NCBI GenBank assembly: GCA_041676645.1
Contig: JBAYRO010000001.1
Location: forward strand, 48,270-112,269
From: JAMLIN01 sp041676645
GTDB taxonomy: Bacteria > Pseudomonadota > Gammaproteobacteria > Burkholderiales > Burkholderiaceae_E
DNA: 64,000 nt
Reading direction: 5' to 3'
In this document: positions 1-9,669 of the stretch, piece by piece
Position numbering within the stretch: position 1 is the stretch's first letter
Layout: each line of letters starts with the position of its first letter
The notes under the pieces: generated by a model
Told to the model about the DNA's origin: nothing
Seen by the model: the letters and a program-made list of their open reading frames with translations, nothing else
The model's database searches: none
Position numbers and translations under genes: made by a program

Positions 1-1112
1 ACCAGGCGATCATCGCGGCGGTGCGCGGCGCGGGCGGCATCGATCGCGGGAACCGGCTGGCGCTGGCCCGGAAGGTCTTCGCGCACACCGCCGCCTACGA
101 TGCCGCGATCAGCAACTACCTGGGCACGCGCGACGACGAGACCGGCGACGACGCGCGCATCCTGCCCGAGGTCTTCACCCAGCAATGGCACAAGGCGCAG
201 GACATGCGCTATGGCGAGAACCCCCACCAGTCCGCCGCCTTCTACCGCGACGCCGATCCCGCGGCGGGTACGCTCGCCCACTATCGCCAGCTGCAGGGCA
301 AGGAGCTCTCGTACAACAACATCGCCGACGCCGATGCGGCCTGGGAATGCGTCAAGAGCTTCGATGCGCCGGCCTGCGTGATCGTCAAGCACGCGAATCC
401 CTGTGGTGTCGCGATCGCCTCGGACTGCGGCGAGGCCTATGCCAAGGCGTTCTCGACCGACCCGACCTCCGCCTTCGGCGGCATCATCGCGTTCAACCGT
501 CCGCTCGATGCCGAGACCGCGGCGGAAGTCGCCCGCCAGTTCGTCGAGGTGCTGATCGCGCCGGGATTCGCCGACGGAGCGCGCGCCGTCTTCGCCGGCA
601 AGCAGAACGTCCGCCTGCTCGAGATCCCGCTCGCCTCGCAGGGCAATGCCTTCGATTTCAAGCGGGTCGGCGGTGGCCTGCTCGTGCAGACGCTCGATTC
701 GCGCAACCTGGCTGCCGACGAGCTGCGGGTGGTGACCGAGATCGCGCCCACCGAAACGCAGCTCGCCGACCTGCTGTTCGCCTGGAGGGTCGCCAAGTTC
801 GTCAAGTCGAACGCGATCGTCTTCTGCGGCAACGGCCAGACGCTCGGGGTCGGCGCCGGCCAGATGAGCCGTATCGATTCGGCCCGGATCGCCTCGATCA
901 AGGCCAGCAACGCGGCCCTGTCGCTGGCGGGATCGGCGGTTGCGTCGGATGCCTTCTTCCCGTTTCGCGACGGACTCGATGTCGTCGTCGACGCCGGCGC
1001 CGGCTGCGTGATCCAGCCCGGCGGCTCGGTGCGCGACGCCGAAGTCATCGCGGCGGCCAACGAACGTGGCGTCGCGATGGTCTTCACCGGCGTGCGGCAC
1101 TTCCGGCATTGA
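1..1112 (+). CDS. purH: Bifunctional AICAR formyltransferase/IMP cyclohydrolase PurH, 3' part only
   Basis: Catalyses the last two steps of IMP synthesis in the cytosol: formyl transfer to AICAR, then ring closure. The frame is already open at base 3, so the N-terminal IMP cyclohydrolase part lies mostly upstream of the window; about 370 of the usual ~525 residues are present. Visible family blocks are RYGENPHQ, the AICAR transformylase motif KHANPCG, TSAFGG, and near the end KSNAIV followed by GAGQMSR. The stop at 1110-1112 overlaps the likely TTG start of ruvC by four bases. purH directly before ruvC is an arrangement I associate with betaproteobacteria. Identification is firm; only the truncated 5' end is unknown. 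Confidence 0.95.
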   Translation, partial: QAIIAAVRGAGGIDRGNRLALARKVFAHTAAYDAAISNYLGTRDDETGDDARILPEVFTQQWHKAQDMRYGENPHQSAAFYRDADPAAGTLAHYRQLQGKELSYNNIADADAAWECVKSFDAPACVIVKHANPCGVAIASDCGEAYAKAFSTDPTSAFGGIIAFNRPLDAETAAEVARQFVEVLIAPGFADGARAVFAGKQNVRLLEIPLASQGNAFDFKRVGGGLLVQTLDSRNLAADELRVVTEIAPTETQLADLLFAWRVAKFVKSNAIVFCGNGQTLGVGAGQMSRIDSARIASIKASNAALSLAGSAVASDAFFPFRDGLDVVVDAGAGCVIQPGGSVRDAEVIAAANERGVAMVFTGVRHFRH

Positions 1113-1690
1113 CCGACGACGCCTCCCGCCCGGCGCCCGCCATCGTCCTCGGTGTCGACCCGGGGTTGCGCCGCACCGGCTTCGGCCTCGTCCGCCGTCA
1201 GGCGGGACGCCTCACCTATATCGCGAGCGGCACGATCCGCACCCCGGATGCCGATCTCGCGACCCGGCTCGGTGTCATCCACGCCGGCCTGACCGAGATC
1301 ATCGGCCAGTATCGGCCCGACGAAAGCGCGATCGAGAAGGTGTTCGTCAACATCAATCCCGCCTCGACCCTGCTGCTGGGCCAGGCGCGCGGCGCGGCGA
1401 TCACGGCACTGGCGGGTGCCGGGCTGCCTGTGCACGAGTACACCGCCCTGCAGCTCAAGCAGTCCGTCGTCGGCCACGGCCATGCCGGCAAGGGCCAGAT
1501 TGCCGCGATGGTGCAGCGCCTGCTGACGCTGCCCGGCCCGCCCGCGGCCGATGCGGCCGATGCGCTCGCATGCGCGATCTGCCATATCCATGCCGCCAGG
1601 TTCGCGCTCGGGGCGACTGCCGCGGCAGGCGCCACCGGCTTCGCGATCCGGCGACGCGGCGCAAGGATCCGCGGCGGCCGCGTGGTGTAA
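1109..1690 (+). CDS. ruvC: Holliday junction resolvase RuvC
   Basis: Endonuclease that cuts Holliday junctions together with the RuvAB motor during recombinational repair. The 193-residue protein begins its fold with VLGVDPGLRRTG, carrying the first catalytic Asp. AIEKVFVNINP holds the catalytic Glu, followed by the family block LLLGQARG, and the C-terminal DAADALACAICH supplies the last acidic residues. No ATG or GTG lies upstream of the first strand; the only sensible start is TTG at 1109, overlapping the purH stop as TTGA, which implies translational coupling. First in a ruvC-ruvA-ruvB string. The start codon is inferred; the product is certain. Confidence 0.92.
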   Translation: MTDDASRPAPAIVLGVDPGLRRTGFGLVRRQAGRLTYIASGTIRTPDADLATRLGVIHAGLTEIIGQYRPDESAIEKVFVNINPASTLLLGQARGAAITALAGAGLPVHEYTALQLKQSVVGHGHAGKGQIAAMVQRLLTLPGPPAADAADALACAICHIHAARFALGATAAAGATGFAIRRRGARIRGGRVV

Positions 1691-1700
1691 GCTCGCGGCC

Positions 1701-2275
1701 ATGATCGGACGACTCTCAGGCAAGCTGCTCGCCAAACGGCCGCCGGACCTGCTGGTGGACGTCGGCGGCGTCGGCTACGAGGTGGAAGCGCCGATGAGCA
1801 CCATCTTCGAGCTGCCGGCGATCGGGCAGCCGGTCACGCTGCTCACCCATCTCGTCGTACGCGACGACGCCCACCTGCTCTTCGGCTTCGGTACCGAAGC
1901 CGAGCGCGACGCCTTCCGCCAGCTGATTCGCATCTCCGGCGTCGGGGCGCGCATCGCCCTTTCGCTGCTCTCGGGCATGTCGGTCGACGAACTGCGGCGC
2001 GCGGTCGGCGCCCAGGATGCCGCCCGCCTGACGCGGGTCCCCGGCATCGGCAAGAAGACGGCCGAGCGCCTGCTGCTCGAGCTCAAGGGCCGGTTCGCCG
2101 CGTCGCCCGACGGCGCCGGCCCGGCCAGCCCCGATTCGACGCTCGCCGACGTGGTGCACGCGCTGGCCGCCCTCGGCTATTCCGAGCGCGAAGCCGAAGC
2201 GGCCAGCCGCAAGCTGCCGCCCGGCATCGACGTCTCCGACGGCATCCGCCAGGCGCTCAAGTCGCTGGTCAGGGC

Positions 2276-2279
<4 letters not shown>
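1701..2279 (+). CDS. ruvA: Holliday junction DNA helicase subunit RuvA
   Basis: DNA-binding subunit that holds the four-way junction open and loads RuvB hexamers. It has 192 residues, typical for the family. The N-terminal OB-fold opens with MIGRLSGKLL; two helix-hairpin-helix motifs follow (RISGVGARIALSLL and RVPGIGKKTAERLLLEL), then a C-terminal RuvB-contacting domain containing ALAALGYSEREAEAA. The ATG at 1701 is ten bases after the ruvC stop and matches the usual N-terminus. The stop overlaps the ruvB start as ATGA. Confidence 0.96.
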
Positions 2280-3333
<1,054 letters not shown>

Positions 3334-3334
<1 letters not shown>

Positions 3335-4059
3335 TGCCGGATTTCATCCAGCGCCTGTTCGAGGCGACCCCCAGGACGTTCGTGACCACCACCGTGGTGA
3401 CGGTCAACGTCGCGGTCTGGATGGTGACGGTGCTGCTGGGCGCGGACTGGATGTCGCCCAGCCCCCAGGCGCTGCTGCTGCTGGGCGGCAATTTCCTGCC
3501 CATCACCCTCGAGCAGCCCTGGCGGCTGATGAGCGCGACGGTACTGCACGCCGGCATCATCCACCTCGCCTTCAACATGTGGGCGATGCTCAACATGGGC
3601 CGGATCGCCGAGCGTTTCTACGGCAATGCCCAGTTCGCGACGATCTACCTGTTCGCGGGCCTGTTCGGCTCGCTGGCGAGCCTGTTCTCGTCGGCGCGGG
3701 TCGCCGTCTCGGTGGGCGCGTCCGGCGCGATCTTCGGTGTCGCCGGCGCACTGCTTGCGGCCCTTTTCACCAAGCCGCACAAGCTGCCCAGGGGGCTGGT
3801 CGCGTCGATGCGCCCCTCGCTGGTGATCTTCGTCGGCTACTCGCTCTTCATGGGCTTTACCGCCACGATGATCGACAATGCGGCGCACATCGGCGGACTG
3901 GTCGCCGGCTTCGCGCTCGCCACCGTGATGGTCGAGCGCTTCGACTGGGAGGAATACCGGGCCCACGGCCCGCGCCGGGCGCTCTTCGCGGCGGCCGGCG
4001 CACTGCTGCTGGCCGGCCTGGCCTGGCAGCTGGTTCCACGACCGGCGATGCTGCACTGA
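3334..4059 (+). CDS. Rhomboid family intramembrane serine protease
   Basis: Inner-membrane protease family that cleaves transmembrane helices. The 241-residue protein has about six hydrophobic segments. The active-site serine lies in VSVGASGAIFG (GxSG motif) and the catalytic histidine in DNAAHIGGLVAGF. HLAFNMWAMLNMG carries the conserved HxxxN loop. A seventh hydrophobic stretch occurs near the C-terminus (ALFAAAGALLLAGLAW). The start overlaps the ruvB stop by one base, but no functional link to ruvB is known to me. The family is clear from the catalytic residues; the substrate cannot be told. Confidence 0.9.
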
Positions 4060-4113
4060 CATGAACGAGCCGGCGCCGCGGCCCGGTTCTTCCAGGAACC
4101 CCGCGATCGAGAT

Positions 4114-4122
4114 TGATAGAAT
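4114..4122 (+). promoter_or_regulatory. Extended -10 promoter candidate for ybgC-tol operon
   Basis: The sequence TGATAGAAT reads as an extended -10 (TGn then TAGAAT, 5 of 6 to TATAAT). It sits in a short, AT-richer island inside the gap between rhomboid and the YbgC fold. No convincing -35 is visible, as expected for extended -10 promoters. It lies 32 bases before the GTG proposed as the ybgC start. Confidence 0.4.
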
Positions 4123-4153
4123 CACCGGTCGACGAATTCGTTCCTCCCACGGC

Positions 4154-4603
4154 GTGACATCCGAACCCGCGAACGCCGCCCCCCGATCGGTCTTCAGCTG
4201 GCCGGTGCGTGTCTACTATGAAGACACCGATGCGGGCGGCATCGTCTATTACGCGAATTACCTTCGCTTCTTCGAGCGTGCCCGCACCGAATGGCTGCGC
4301 TCGCTCGGCGGCCCATCGCATTTCGAGATGGCCCGGGTCCGCGACGAGGTCTTCGTGGTTCGGGGCATGCGCATCGAGTACCACCGGCCGGCCCGGCTCG
4401 ACGACATGCTGGAGCTGGAACTGGCCGTCGTCGAAAGTCGCCGCGCCTCGATCGTCCTGCGCCAGTGGGCCCGCCGCCAGGGCGACGACGAGGTACTCGC
4501 CGATGCCGAGGTTCGCATCGCCATGATCCGCCGTAGTGACGGACGCCCGGTCGGCCTGCCCGACTGGCTCACCCAATCCATGCAACCGGGGACCGCCCGA
4601 TGA
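4154..4603 (+). CDS. ybgC: Tol-Pal system acyl-CoA thioesterase YbgC
   Basis: Hotdog-fold thioesterase, first gene of the Tol-Pal operon, acting on short acyl-CoA at the cytoplasmic side. The fold starts at FSWPVRVYYEDTDAGGIVYYANYLRF; the Asp of YEDTDAGG is the catalytic residue and ERARTEWLR follows. An in-frame ATG at 4061 would give 180 residues, longer than the usual ~135-150. The stretch it adds has poor third-position G+C and covers a promoter-like site, so I prefer the GTG at 4154 (149 residues). The stop overlaps tolQ as ATGA. Confidence 0.88.
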   Translation: MTSEPANAAPRSVFSWPVRVYYEDTDAGGIVYYANYLRFFERARTEWLRSLGGPSHFEMARVRDEVFVVRGMRIEYHRPARLDDMLELELAVVESRRASIVLRQWARRQGDDEVLADAEVRIAMIRRSDGRPVGLPDWLTQSMQPGTAR

Positions 4604-5271
4604 ACCAAGACCTGTCGATCATCTCGCTCGTGGTGGACGCAAGCCTGCTCGTGCAGGCCGTGATGCTGCTGCTGGTGCTGATCTCGATCGCCTCCTGGAC
4701 CGTCATCTTCCGCAAGTTCTTCACCATCCAGGCCGCCAACCGCGCTGCCAACCGATTCGAGGACGAATTCTGGCGCGACCGCGAACTCGGCCAGCTCTAC
4801 CAGCAGATCCGTGATTCGCGCAAGGACCCCGGCTCGATGGCGCGGATCTTCGACGCCGGCATGAGCGAGTTCCTGAAGGCGCGCCAGCAGACGCCGGGCG
4901 ACCCGCAGGCCATCGTCGACGGCGCGCGCCGCGCCATGCGGGCGTCCTACCAGCGCGAGATGGACATGCTCGAATCCGGCCTCGCCCTGCTCGCCACCGC
5001 CGGCTCGGTGAGCCCGTACATCGGGCTGTTCGGGACGGTCTGGGGAATCATGAACGCCTTCCGGGGCCTGGCCAATGTCCACCAGGCGACCCTCGCGGCC
5101 GTTGCTCCCGGTATCGCCGAGGCCCTGGTCGCCACCGCGATCGGCCTGTTCGCCGCGATTCCCGCCGTCATCGCCTACAACCGCTATGCCCATGACATCG
5201 ACCGCCTGTCGAGCCGCTTCGACAGCTTCATGGAAGAGTTCTCCAACATCCTGCAACGGCAGGCGCGCTAG
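4600..5271 (+). CDS. tolQ: Tol-Pal proton channel subunit TolQ
   Basis: MotA/TolQ/ExbB-type inner-membrane protein. With TolR it forms the proton channel that energises TolA for outer-membrane constriction at division. It has 223 residues. One N-terminal helix (AVMLLLVLISIASWTVIF) is followed by a cytoplasmic domain, then two helices near residues 135-155 and 170-190 with LLATAGSVSPYIGLFGTVWGIM and EALVATAIGLFAAIPAVIAYN. The conserved Thr/Ala-rich pore faces are present. ATG overlaps the ybgC stop; tolR follows 27 bases later. Confidence 0.95.
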   Translation: MNQDLSIISLVVDASLLVQAVMLLLVLISIASWTVIFRKFFTIQAANRAANRFEDEFWRDRELGQLYQQIRDSRKDPGSMARIFDAGMSEFLKARQQTPGDPQAIVDGARRAMRASYQREMDMLESGLALLATAGSVSPYIGLFGTVWGIMNAFRGLANVHQATLAAVAPGIAEALVATAIGLFAAIPAVIAYNRYAHDIDRLSSRFDSFMEEFSNILQRQAR

Positions 5272-5298
5272 CGCCCGGCCGACCCGGAGGTCACCGCG

Positions 5299-5739
5299 AT
5301 GGCTGCGATCAGTTCACGCAACGGCAACCGGCGCCCGCGTCGGATGGTCAACGAAATCAACGTCGTGCCCTACATCGACGTCATGCTGGTGCTGCTCGTG
5401 ATCTTCATGGTCACCGCACCGCTGCTGCCCCCCGGCCAGATCGAACTGCCCACGGTCGGCCAGTCGAACGTCCTCGCCGAGCCGTACATCGCGATCGAGA
5501 TCGACGCCGACCAACAGATGTCGGTGAAGCTGCGCAATGCCGACGATCCCTACGAGGCCCAGGCCACCCGTGGCGACCTGTTCGGGATCATCTCCAATCT
5601 GCGCCTCGAGGCTCCGCTGCCGGTGGGCATCGCCGCCGACAAGGCGGTGCCCTACGAGGCGGTGATGTTCGTGCTCGACGGCCTCAAGCGCGCCAATGTC
5701 GAGCGGGTCGGTCTGCTCGGCGAGCCGGAGGGCCGGTGA
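5299..5739 (+). CDS. tolR: Tol-Pal proton channel subunit TolR
   Basis: Single-pass partner of TolQ with a periplasmic dimer domain. The 146-residue protein has RMVNEINVVPYIDVMLVLLVIFMVTAP near the N-terminus; the Asp in YIDVMLVL is the essential protonatable residue within the membrane helix. The periplasmic part ends with VMFVLDGLKRANVERVGL, typical of ExbD/TolR. A GGAGG ribosome-binding site lies nine bases before ATG 5299. The stop overlaps tolA as GTGA. Confidence 0.95.
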   Translation: MAAISSRNGNRRPRRMVNEINVVPYIDVMLVLLVIFMVTAPLLPPGQIELPTVGQSNVLAEPYIAIEIDADQQMSVKLRNADDPYEAQATRGDLFGIISNLRLEAPLPVGIAADKAVPYEAVMFVLDGLKRANVERVGLLGEPEGR

Positions 5740-6770
5740 GCAGGGAGCAGTCGGCCGCCGAGCGGTTCCCCAACCGGCCGCGGCCATCGCGTTCGGGCCG
5801 CCTCAAGGCACTCGGCCTGGCGCTGCTGATCCATCTCGGCCTGGTGGCGATGCTGTTCGTCGGCGTCTCCTGGCGATCGAGCGAACCGCCACCGGTCATC
5901 GCCGAGCTCTGGACCCCCGCGCCGGCCCTGGAGCCGGTCGAACCGACGCCGGAACCGACGCCGGAACCGGTGCCGCCGCCGGAGCCCCCACCCCCTCCGC
6001 CCCCGCCACAACCCGAGCCGCCGCCCCCGGAGCCCGCGCCGGATCCGCAGATCGCGATCGAGAAGGCCAAGCGCGAGGAGGAAGAGCGGCGCAAGGCCGA
6101 GGCGGAACGCCAGCGACAGCTCGCCGAGGAGAAGCGCAAGGCCGAGGAAGAACGCCAGCAGCAGCTCGCCGAGGAGAAGAAGCGCCAGGCCGAGGAAGAG
6201 CGACAGCGCAGGCTGGCCGAGGAAAAGCGCAAGGCGGAGGAAGAACGCCAGCGCAAGCTGGCCGAGGAGAAGAAGCGCAAGGCCGAGGAAGAGCGCCAGC
6301 GCAAGCTGGCCGAGGAGAAGAAGCGCCAGGCCGCCGAACGGGCGCGCCGCGAACGTGCCGAGGCCGATCGCCAGCGCGCCGAGTACCTTGAGCGCCTCCA
6401 GCAGGCGGCCGCCGGCAGCGAGACGGGCGCCAGCCAGGGCGCGGCCAGCGGCGGCGCCAGCGGCGCGCGCGCCAGCAGCGGCGGAACCGGGATGGATGCC
6501 GGCTACCGGGCGAAGCTCAGTTCCGCCATCCGCACGAACACCAGCTTCCTCGTGCCGTCCGACTTGCGTGGCAACCCGAAGGCCGAGTTCGCGGTCCGCC
6601 TGCGCGAGGACTGCAGCATTGCGTCGATCACACTACGCAAGTCGAGCGGCCATCCCGGCTGGGATGCCGCCGCCGAGCGCGGCATCCAGCGCACCGACCC
6701 TTTCCCGCGCACGGCCGACGGCACCTGCCCGACCAGCTTCGTGATCGAGCGCGGCCCGCGCGACGACTGA
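5736..6770 (+). CDS. tolA: Cell envelope integrity protein TolA
   Basis: Periplasm-spanning protein that transmits TolQR energy to TolB/Pal. Starts at GTG 5736 inside the tolR stop. Its 344 residues show one N-terminal membrane helix (about 23-44), a Pro/Glu-rich stretch (51-104), a long charged coiled coil (about 106-225) made of near-identical 15-16-residue units, a Gly/Ser/Ala linker (226-252) and a C-terminal TonB_C-like domain with FAVRLREDCSIASITLRKSSG and two cysteines (293 and 331). Gene position and architecture agree, although TolA sequences are poorly conserved. Confidence 0.92.
   Translation: MSREQSAAERFPNRPRPSRSGRLKALGLALLIHLGLVAMLFVGVSWRSSEPPPVIAELWTPAPALEPVEPTPEPTPEPVPPPEPPPPPPPPQPEPPPPEPAPDPQIAIEKAKREEEERRKAEAERQRQLAEEKRKAEEERQQQLAEEKKRQAEEERQRRLAEEKRKAEEERQRKLAEEKKRKAEEERQRKLAEEKKRQAAERARRERAEADRQRAEYLERLQQAAAGSETGASQGAASGGASGARASSGGTGMDAGYRAKLSSAIRTNTSFLVPSDLRGNPKAEFAVRLREDCSIASITLRKSSGHPGWDAAAERGIQRTDPFPRTADGTCPTSFVIERGPRDD
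6096..6329 (+). repeat. In-gene tandem repeat coding the TolA coiled coil
   Basis: Five back-to-back units of about 45-48 bases encode variants of AEEERQRKLAEEKKR (TolA residues 121-198). The units are nearly identical in protein but differ at many third positions, which indicates selection on coiled-coil length rather than very recent duplication. Copy-number change here would lengthen or shorten the TolA rod. Confidence 0.8.
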
Positions 6771-6825
6771 TGCGCCGCGACGTCGCTTTGCAGCACCCCA
6801 CCCGCTCGGCCCGCGAGGCGTCCGC

Positions 6826-6831
6826 TATAAT
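6826..6831 (+). promoter_or_regulatory. Promoter -10 (TATAAT) before tolB
   Basis: A perfect TATAAT stands alone in G+C-rich surroundings, 67 bases before the tolB ATG, in the 127-base gap after tolA. No good -35 is visible. It suggests that tolB-pal-cpoB has its own promoter in addition to read-through from tolQRA. Confidence 0.5.
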
Positions 6832-6897
6832 CCGGGCAACTCTCTCCCCCGTTCGCCGCCCGACGCGGCGAACGCGTCGCTTCCGACGACCCGAGCA

Positions 6898-8199
6898 ATG
6901 ACCGATCGCCGAATCATGAACCGCACCCGTGTTCTATTCCGATGCGCCACGGCACTCGTCCTCGCCGGTGCTGTCGCCATCTCCCATGCGCAGGACATGC
7001 GGCTCGACGTCTCCGGCGTCGGCGCCACGCAATACCCGATCGCGATCGGGACCTTCGCGGGCGAAGGCCAGCTGCCCGAGGACATCGCTGCGGTGATCCG
7101 CAACGACCTCGCCGCCAGCGGCATGTTCCGCATCATCGATACCAACGCCGTCATCTCCGACAGCGCGACCCCGGATTTCGCGGCACTGCGCTCGCAGGGG
7201 GCCGACTCGGTCGTCGGTGGCTCCTGGTCACGGCTTGCCGACGGCCGCTACGACATCCGCTACCGCCTTTCGGACACGGTGCGCCAGCGCGGCCTCGGTG
7301 GCGAGTCGATCGTCGCCGGCGCCGGCGACCTGCGCTATGCGGGACACCGGGCCGCCGACTTCGTCTTCGAGAAGATCACCGGCCAGAAGGGCATCTTCTC
7401 GACCCGGATCGCCTTCATCACCAAGCAGGGCGGACGCTACCGGCTCAAGATCGCCGACTGGGACGGCCGCAACGAACAGACTTCGCTCACTTCGCCCGAG
7501 CCGATCATCTCGCCGTCCTGGGCGCCCGATGGCAATCGCCTCGCCTATGTCTCCTTCGAGTCGAAGAAGCCGGTCGTCTATGTGCACACCCTCAATACGG
7601 GGCAGCGCAAGGCGGTCGCCAACTTCAAGGGCAGCAACAGCGCACCGGCCTGGTCGCCCGACGGCAAGACGCTGGCGGTCGCCCTGACCCGCGACGGCCT
7701 GTCGCAGATCTACCTGATCGCCTCGGACGGCAGCGGCGAGCCCACCCGGCTGGTGTCCTCGAGCGGCATCGATACCGAGCCGTACTTCTCGGGCGACGGC
7801 AAGTCGATCTACTTCACCTCCGACCGTGGCGGTTCGCCCCAGATCTACCGGGTCGCCACCGACGGCGGCGCGGTCAGCCGGGTCACCTTCGACGGCACCT
7901 ACAACGTCAGCCCCCGCGTTTCGCCCGACGGCCGCAAGCTCGCTTTCGTGACACGTCGCGACGGCGGCTTCTACATCATGATCAAGGATCTCGCCAGCGG
8001 CGCCGAAACCCGCCTGTCCGACAGCGGCCAGGAGGAGTCCCCGAGTTTCGCCCCCAACGGCCTGTGGGTCATGTACGCTACGCGCGCGGGTGGGCGCGAC
8101 ATGCTGATGGCCGCGTCCGTGGACGGCCGCGTCAAGCAGCGGATGAGTTCCGATACCGGCGATATCCGCGAGCCCACCTGGGGCCCATTCGGCCCCTGA
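6898..8199 (+). CDS. tolB: Tol-Pal system beta-propeller protein TolB
   Basis: Periplasmic protein linking TolA to Pal and recycling Pal during division. The 433-residue protein has a signal peptide ending near ISHAQD, an N-terminal alpha/beta domain (RLDVSGVGATQYPIAIGTF) and a six-bladed WD40-like propeller. Repeated PD40 motifs are visible as SPSWAPDGNRLAYVS, APAWSPDGKTLAVAL, EPYFSGDGKSIYFTS, SPRVSPDGRKLAFVT and SPSFAPNGLWVMYAT. ATG 6898 is used, but ATG 6916 (MNRTRVLFR) would give a more typical signal peptide; neither has a strong ribosome-binding site. Confidence 0.95.
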   Translation: MTDRRIMNRTRVLFRCATALVLAGAVAISHAQDMRLDVSGVGATQYPIAIGTFAGEGQLPEDIAAVIRNDLAASGMFRIIDTNAVISDSATPDFAALRSQGADSVVGGSWSRLADGRYDIRYRLSDTVRQRGLGGESIVAGAGDLRYAGHRAADFVFEKITGQKGIFSTRIAFITKQGGRYRLKIADWDGRNEQTSLTSPEPIISPSWAPDGNRLAYVSFESKKPVVYVHTLNTGQRKAVANFKGSNSAPAWSPDGKTLAVALTRDGLSQIYLIASDGSGEPTRLVSSSGIDTEPYFSGDGKSIYFTSDRGGSPQIYRVATDGGAVSRVTFDGTYNVSPRVSPDGRKLAFVTRRDGGFYIMIKDLASGAETRLSDSGQEESPSFAPNGLWVMYATRAGGRDMLMAASVDGRVKQRMSSDTGDIREPTWGPFGP

Positions 8200-8269
8200 G
8201 GCCACCCTTCCCGTCCAGCTTCCTTCGGCCGAGCAATCGCAACCTGGATCCCAATTGGAGAATCCCTCA

Positions 8270-8821
8270 ATGAACCGTACCCGGACCCTTTGGACTCTTC
8301 TCGTCTGCGCCGCCCTGGCGGGCTGCGGCTCGAGCGTTGAACTCGACGAGAGCCAGGAAGCCATCGTCGAGTCGCGAGACACGGGCGCCGCTGGCGCCGG
8401 CGCCGACGGCCTCGGTGATTCCAGCCGCAGCGTCCAGCAGATCGATGCGGGCCAGCAGCAGCAGGATCCGCTCGACGATCCGGCGGGCATCCTCGCCAAG
8501 CGCAGCGTCTACTTCGAGTTCGACAGCTTCGTCGTGCAGGACGAGTACCGTCCGCTGGTCGAGGCGCATGCCCGCTACCTGACCACGAATCGCGGCCGGC
8601 GCATCGCGATCCAGGGCAACACCGACGACCGCGGCAGCCGCGAGTACAACCTCGCCCTCGGCCAGAAACGCGCCGAGGCGGTGCGCCGCTCGCTGGCTGT
8701 CCTGGGCGTGAGTGACCAGCAGATGGAAGCGGTAAGCTTCGGTGAGGAGCGCCCGCGCGCGAGCGGCAACGACGAAGCCGCCCATGCGGAGAACCGCCGC
8801 GCGGACATCGTCTATCAGTAA
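8270..8821 (+). CDS. pal: Peptidoglycan-associated lipoprotein Pal
   Basis: Outer-membrane lipoprotein that binds peptidoglycan through an OmpA-like domain. The signal peptide ends in the lipobox LAGC, with the lipidated Cys at residue 20. A Gln/Ser/Ala-rich linker follows. The OmpA domain then begins with KRSVYFEFDSF and contains the peptidoglycan-binding block GNTDDRGSREYNLALGQKRA. GGAG lies about nine bases before ATG 8270. A TTG five codons earlier is possible but not needed. 183 residues. Confidence 0.96.
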   Translation: MNRTRTLWTLLVCAALAGCGSSVELDESQEAIVESRDTGAAGAGADGLGDSSRSVQQIDAGQQQQDPLDDPAGILAKRSVYFEFDSFVVQDEYRPLVEAHARYLTTNRGRRIAIQGNTDDRGSREYNLALGQKRAEAVRRSLAVLGVSDQQMEAVSFGEERPRASGNDEAAHAENRRADIVYQ

Positions 8822-8840
8822 CAGGAGCTGCACGCGCGGT

Positions 8841-8858
8841 CGGCGCCGGCTGGCGCCG
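8841..8858 (+). other. Small perfect hairpin between pal and cpoB
   Basis: CGGCGCC and GGCGCCG pair perfectly around a four-base loop in the 58-base spacer between pal and cpoB. There is no T-run, so it is unlikely to be a full terminator. It could attenuate or protect the mRNA so that pal is made in excess over cpoB. Inference only. Confidence 0.35.
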
Positions 8859-8879
8859 GCGGCCGCGGCTGACGGAACC

Positions 8880-9653
8880 ATGAGCCGAACGATCACCAAT
8901 CCCGCTGTCGCACTGGCGCGCGCCCTGCTGATCGCCCTGTTCGCGCTCACCAGCATGCCGGCCCATGCGCTGTTCGAGGACGATGGCGCCCGCAAGGCCA
9001 TCATCGAGCTGCGCGCCCGGGTCGACCAGCTGGCCAACGACTTCGAAGCGCGCCTGTCGCGCCTCGAACAGGTCTCGCAGGGCCAGCTGCAGCTGCAGAG
9101 CCAGATCGACGCCATGCGCCAGGAGATCGCGTCCCTGCGTGGACAGGTCGAGGTCCAGGCAAACACGCTGTCGAAGACCGAGAAGAAGCAGCGCGACCTC
9201 GCCAGCAACGTCGATTCGCGGCTCAAGCGCTTCGAGCCTGTCCAGGTCACGATCGACGGCAAGGCCGAGACCGTCGACCAGGCCGAGCGCCGGGCCTTCG
9301 AATCGGCACTCGCGATGTTCCGCAGCGGCGACTTCAGCGCCGCCCGCGGCGCCTTCGATGCCTTCCTTGTCCAGTTCCCCGACAGTCCCTACGGGCCGAG
9401 CGCAAGCTTCTGGCTCGGCAGCAGCCAGTTCGCGCTCAAGGACTACGACGCGGCGATCGAGACCCATTCGGCGCTGGTGAGCAAGCATCCCGAGAACCCG
9501 CGCGCACCGGACGCGATGCTCAACCAGGCCTACGCCCAGATCGAAAGCGGCAAGCGGACCGCCGGCCGCCAGACCCTCCAGACCCTGCTCGAGCGCTACC
9601 CTTCGGCCCCGGCGGCCCAGGCGGCGCGCGACCGGCTCGCGGCGCTGCGCTAG
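8880..9653 (+). CDS. cpoB: Cell division coordinator CpoB (YbgF)
   Basis: Periplasmic protein that couples Tol energy to peptidoglycan synthesis at the septum. The 257-residue protein has a signal peptide ending ...MPAHA, then a coiled-coil trimerisation segment (IIELRARVDQLANDFEARLSRL onward, about residues 38-115). The C-terminal TPR domain starts with RRAFESALAMFRSGDFSAARGAFDAFL and contains the family repeats YGPSASFWLGSSQFALKDY and AQAARDRLAAL. Last gene of the Tol-Pal operon. ATG 8880 gives a complete signal peptide. Confidence 0.93.
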   Translation: MSRTITNPAVALARALLIALFALTSMPAHALFEDDGARKAIIELRARVDQLANDFEARLSRLEQVSQGQLQLQSQIDAMRQEIASLRGQVEVQANTLSKTEKKQRDLASNVDSRLKRFEPVQVTIDGKAETVDQAERRAFESALAMFRSGDFSAARGAFDAFLVQFPDSPYGPSASFWLGSSQFALKDYDAAIETHSALVSKHPENPRAPDAMLNQAYAQIESGKRTAGRQTLQTLLERYPSAPAAQAARDRLAALR

Positions 9654-9669
9654 GCCGCCCGGGCCACCG

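Noticed and set aside
437..1735. A 432-codon minus-strand frame
   Set aside because: Antisense to purH and ruvC, both certain genes; no recognisable domain.
4061..4153. ATG 4061 as the start of ybgC
   Set aside because: It makes the protein longer than the family, has poor codon third-position bias and overlaps a promoter-like site; kept only as an alternative.
6096..6329. Regular repeats suggestive of a CRISPR array
   Set aside because: They are in frame in tolA, lack unique spacers and encode a coiled coil.
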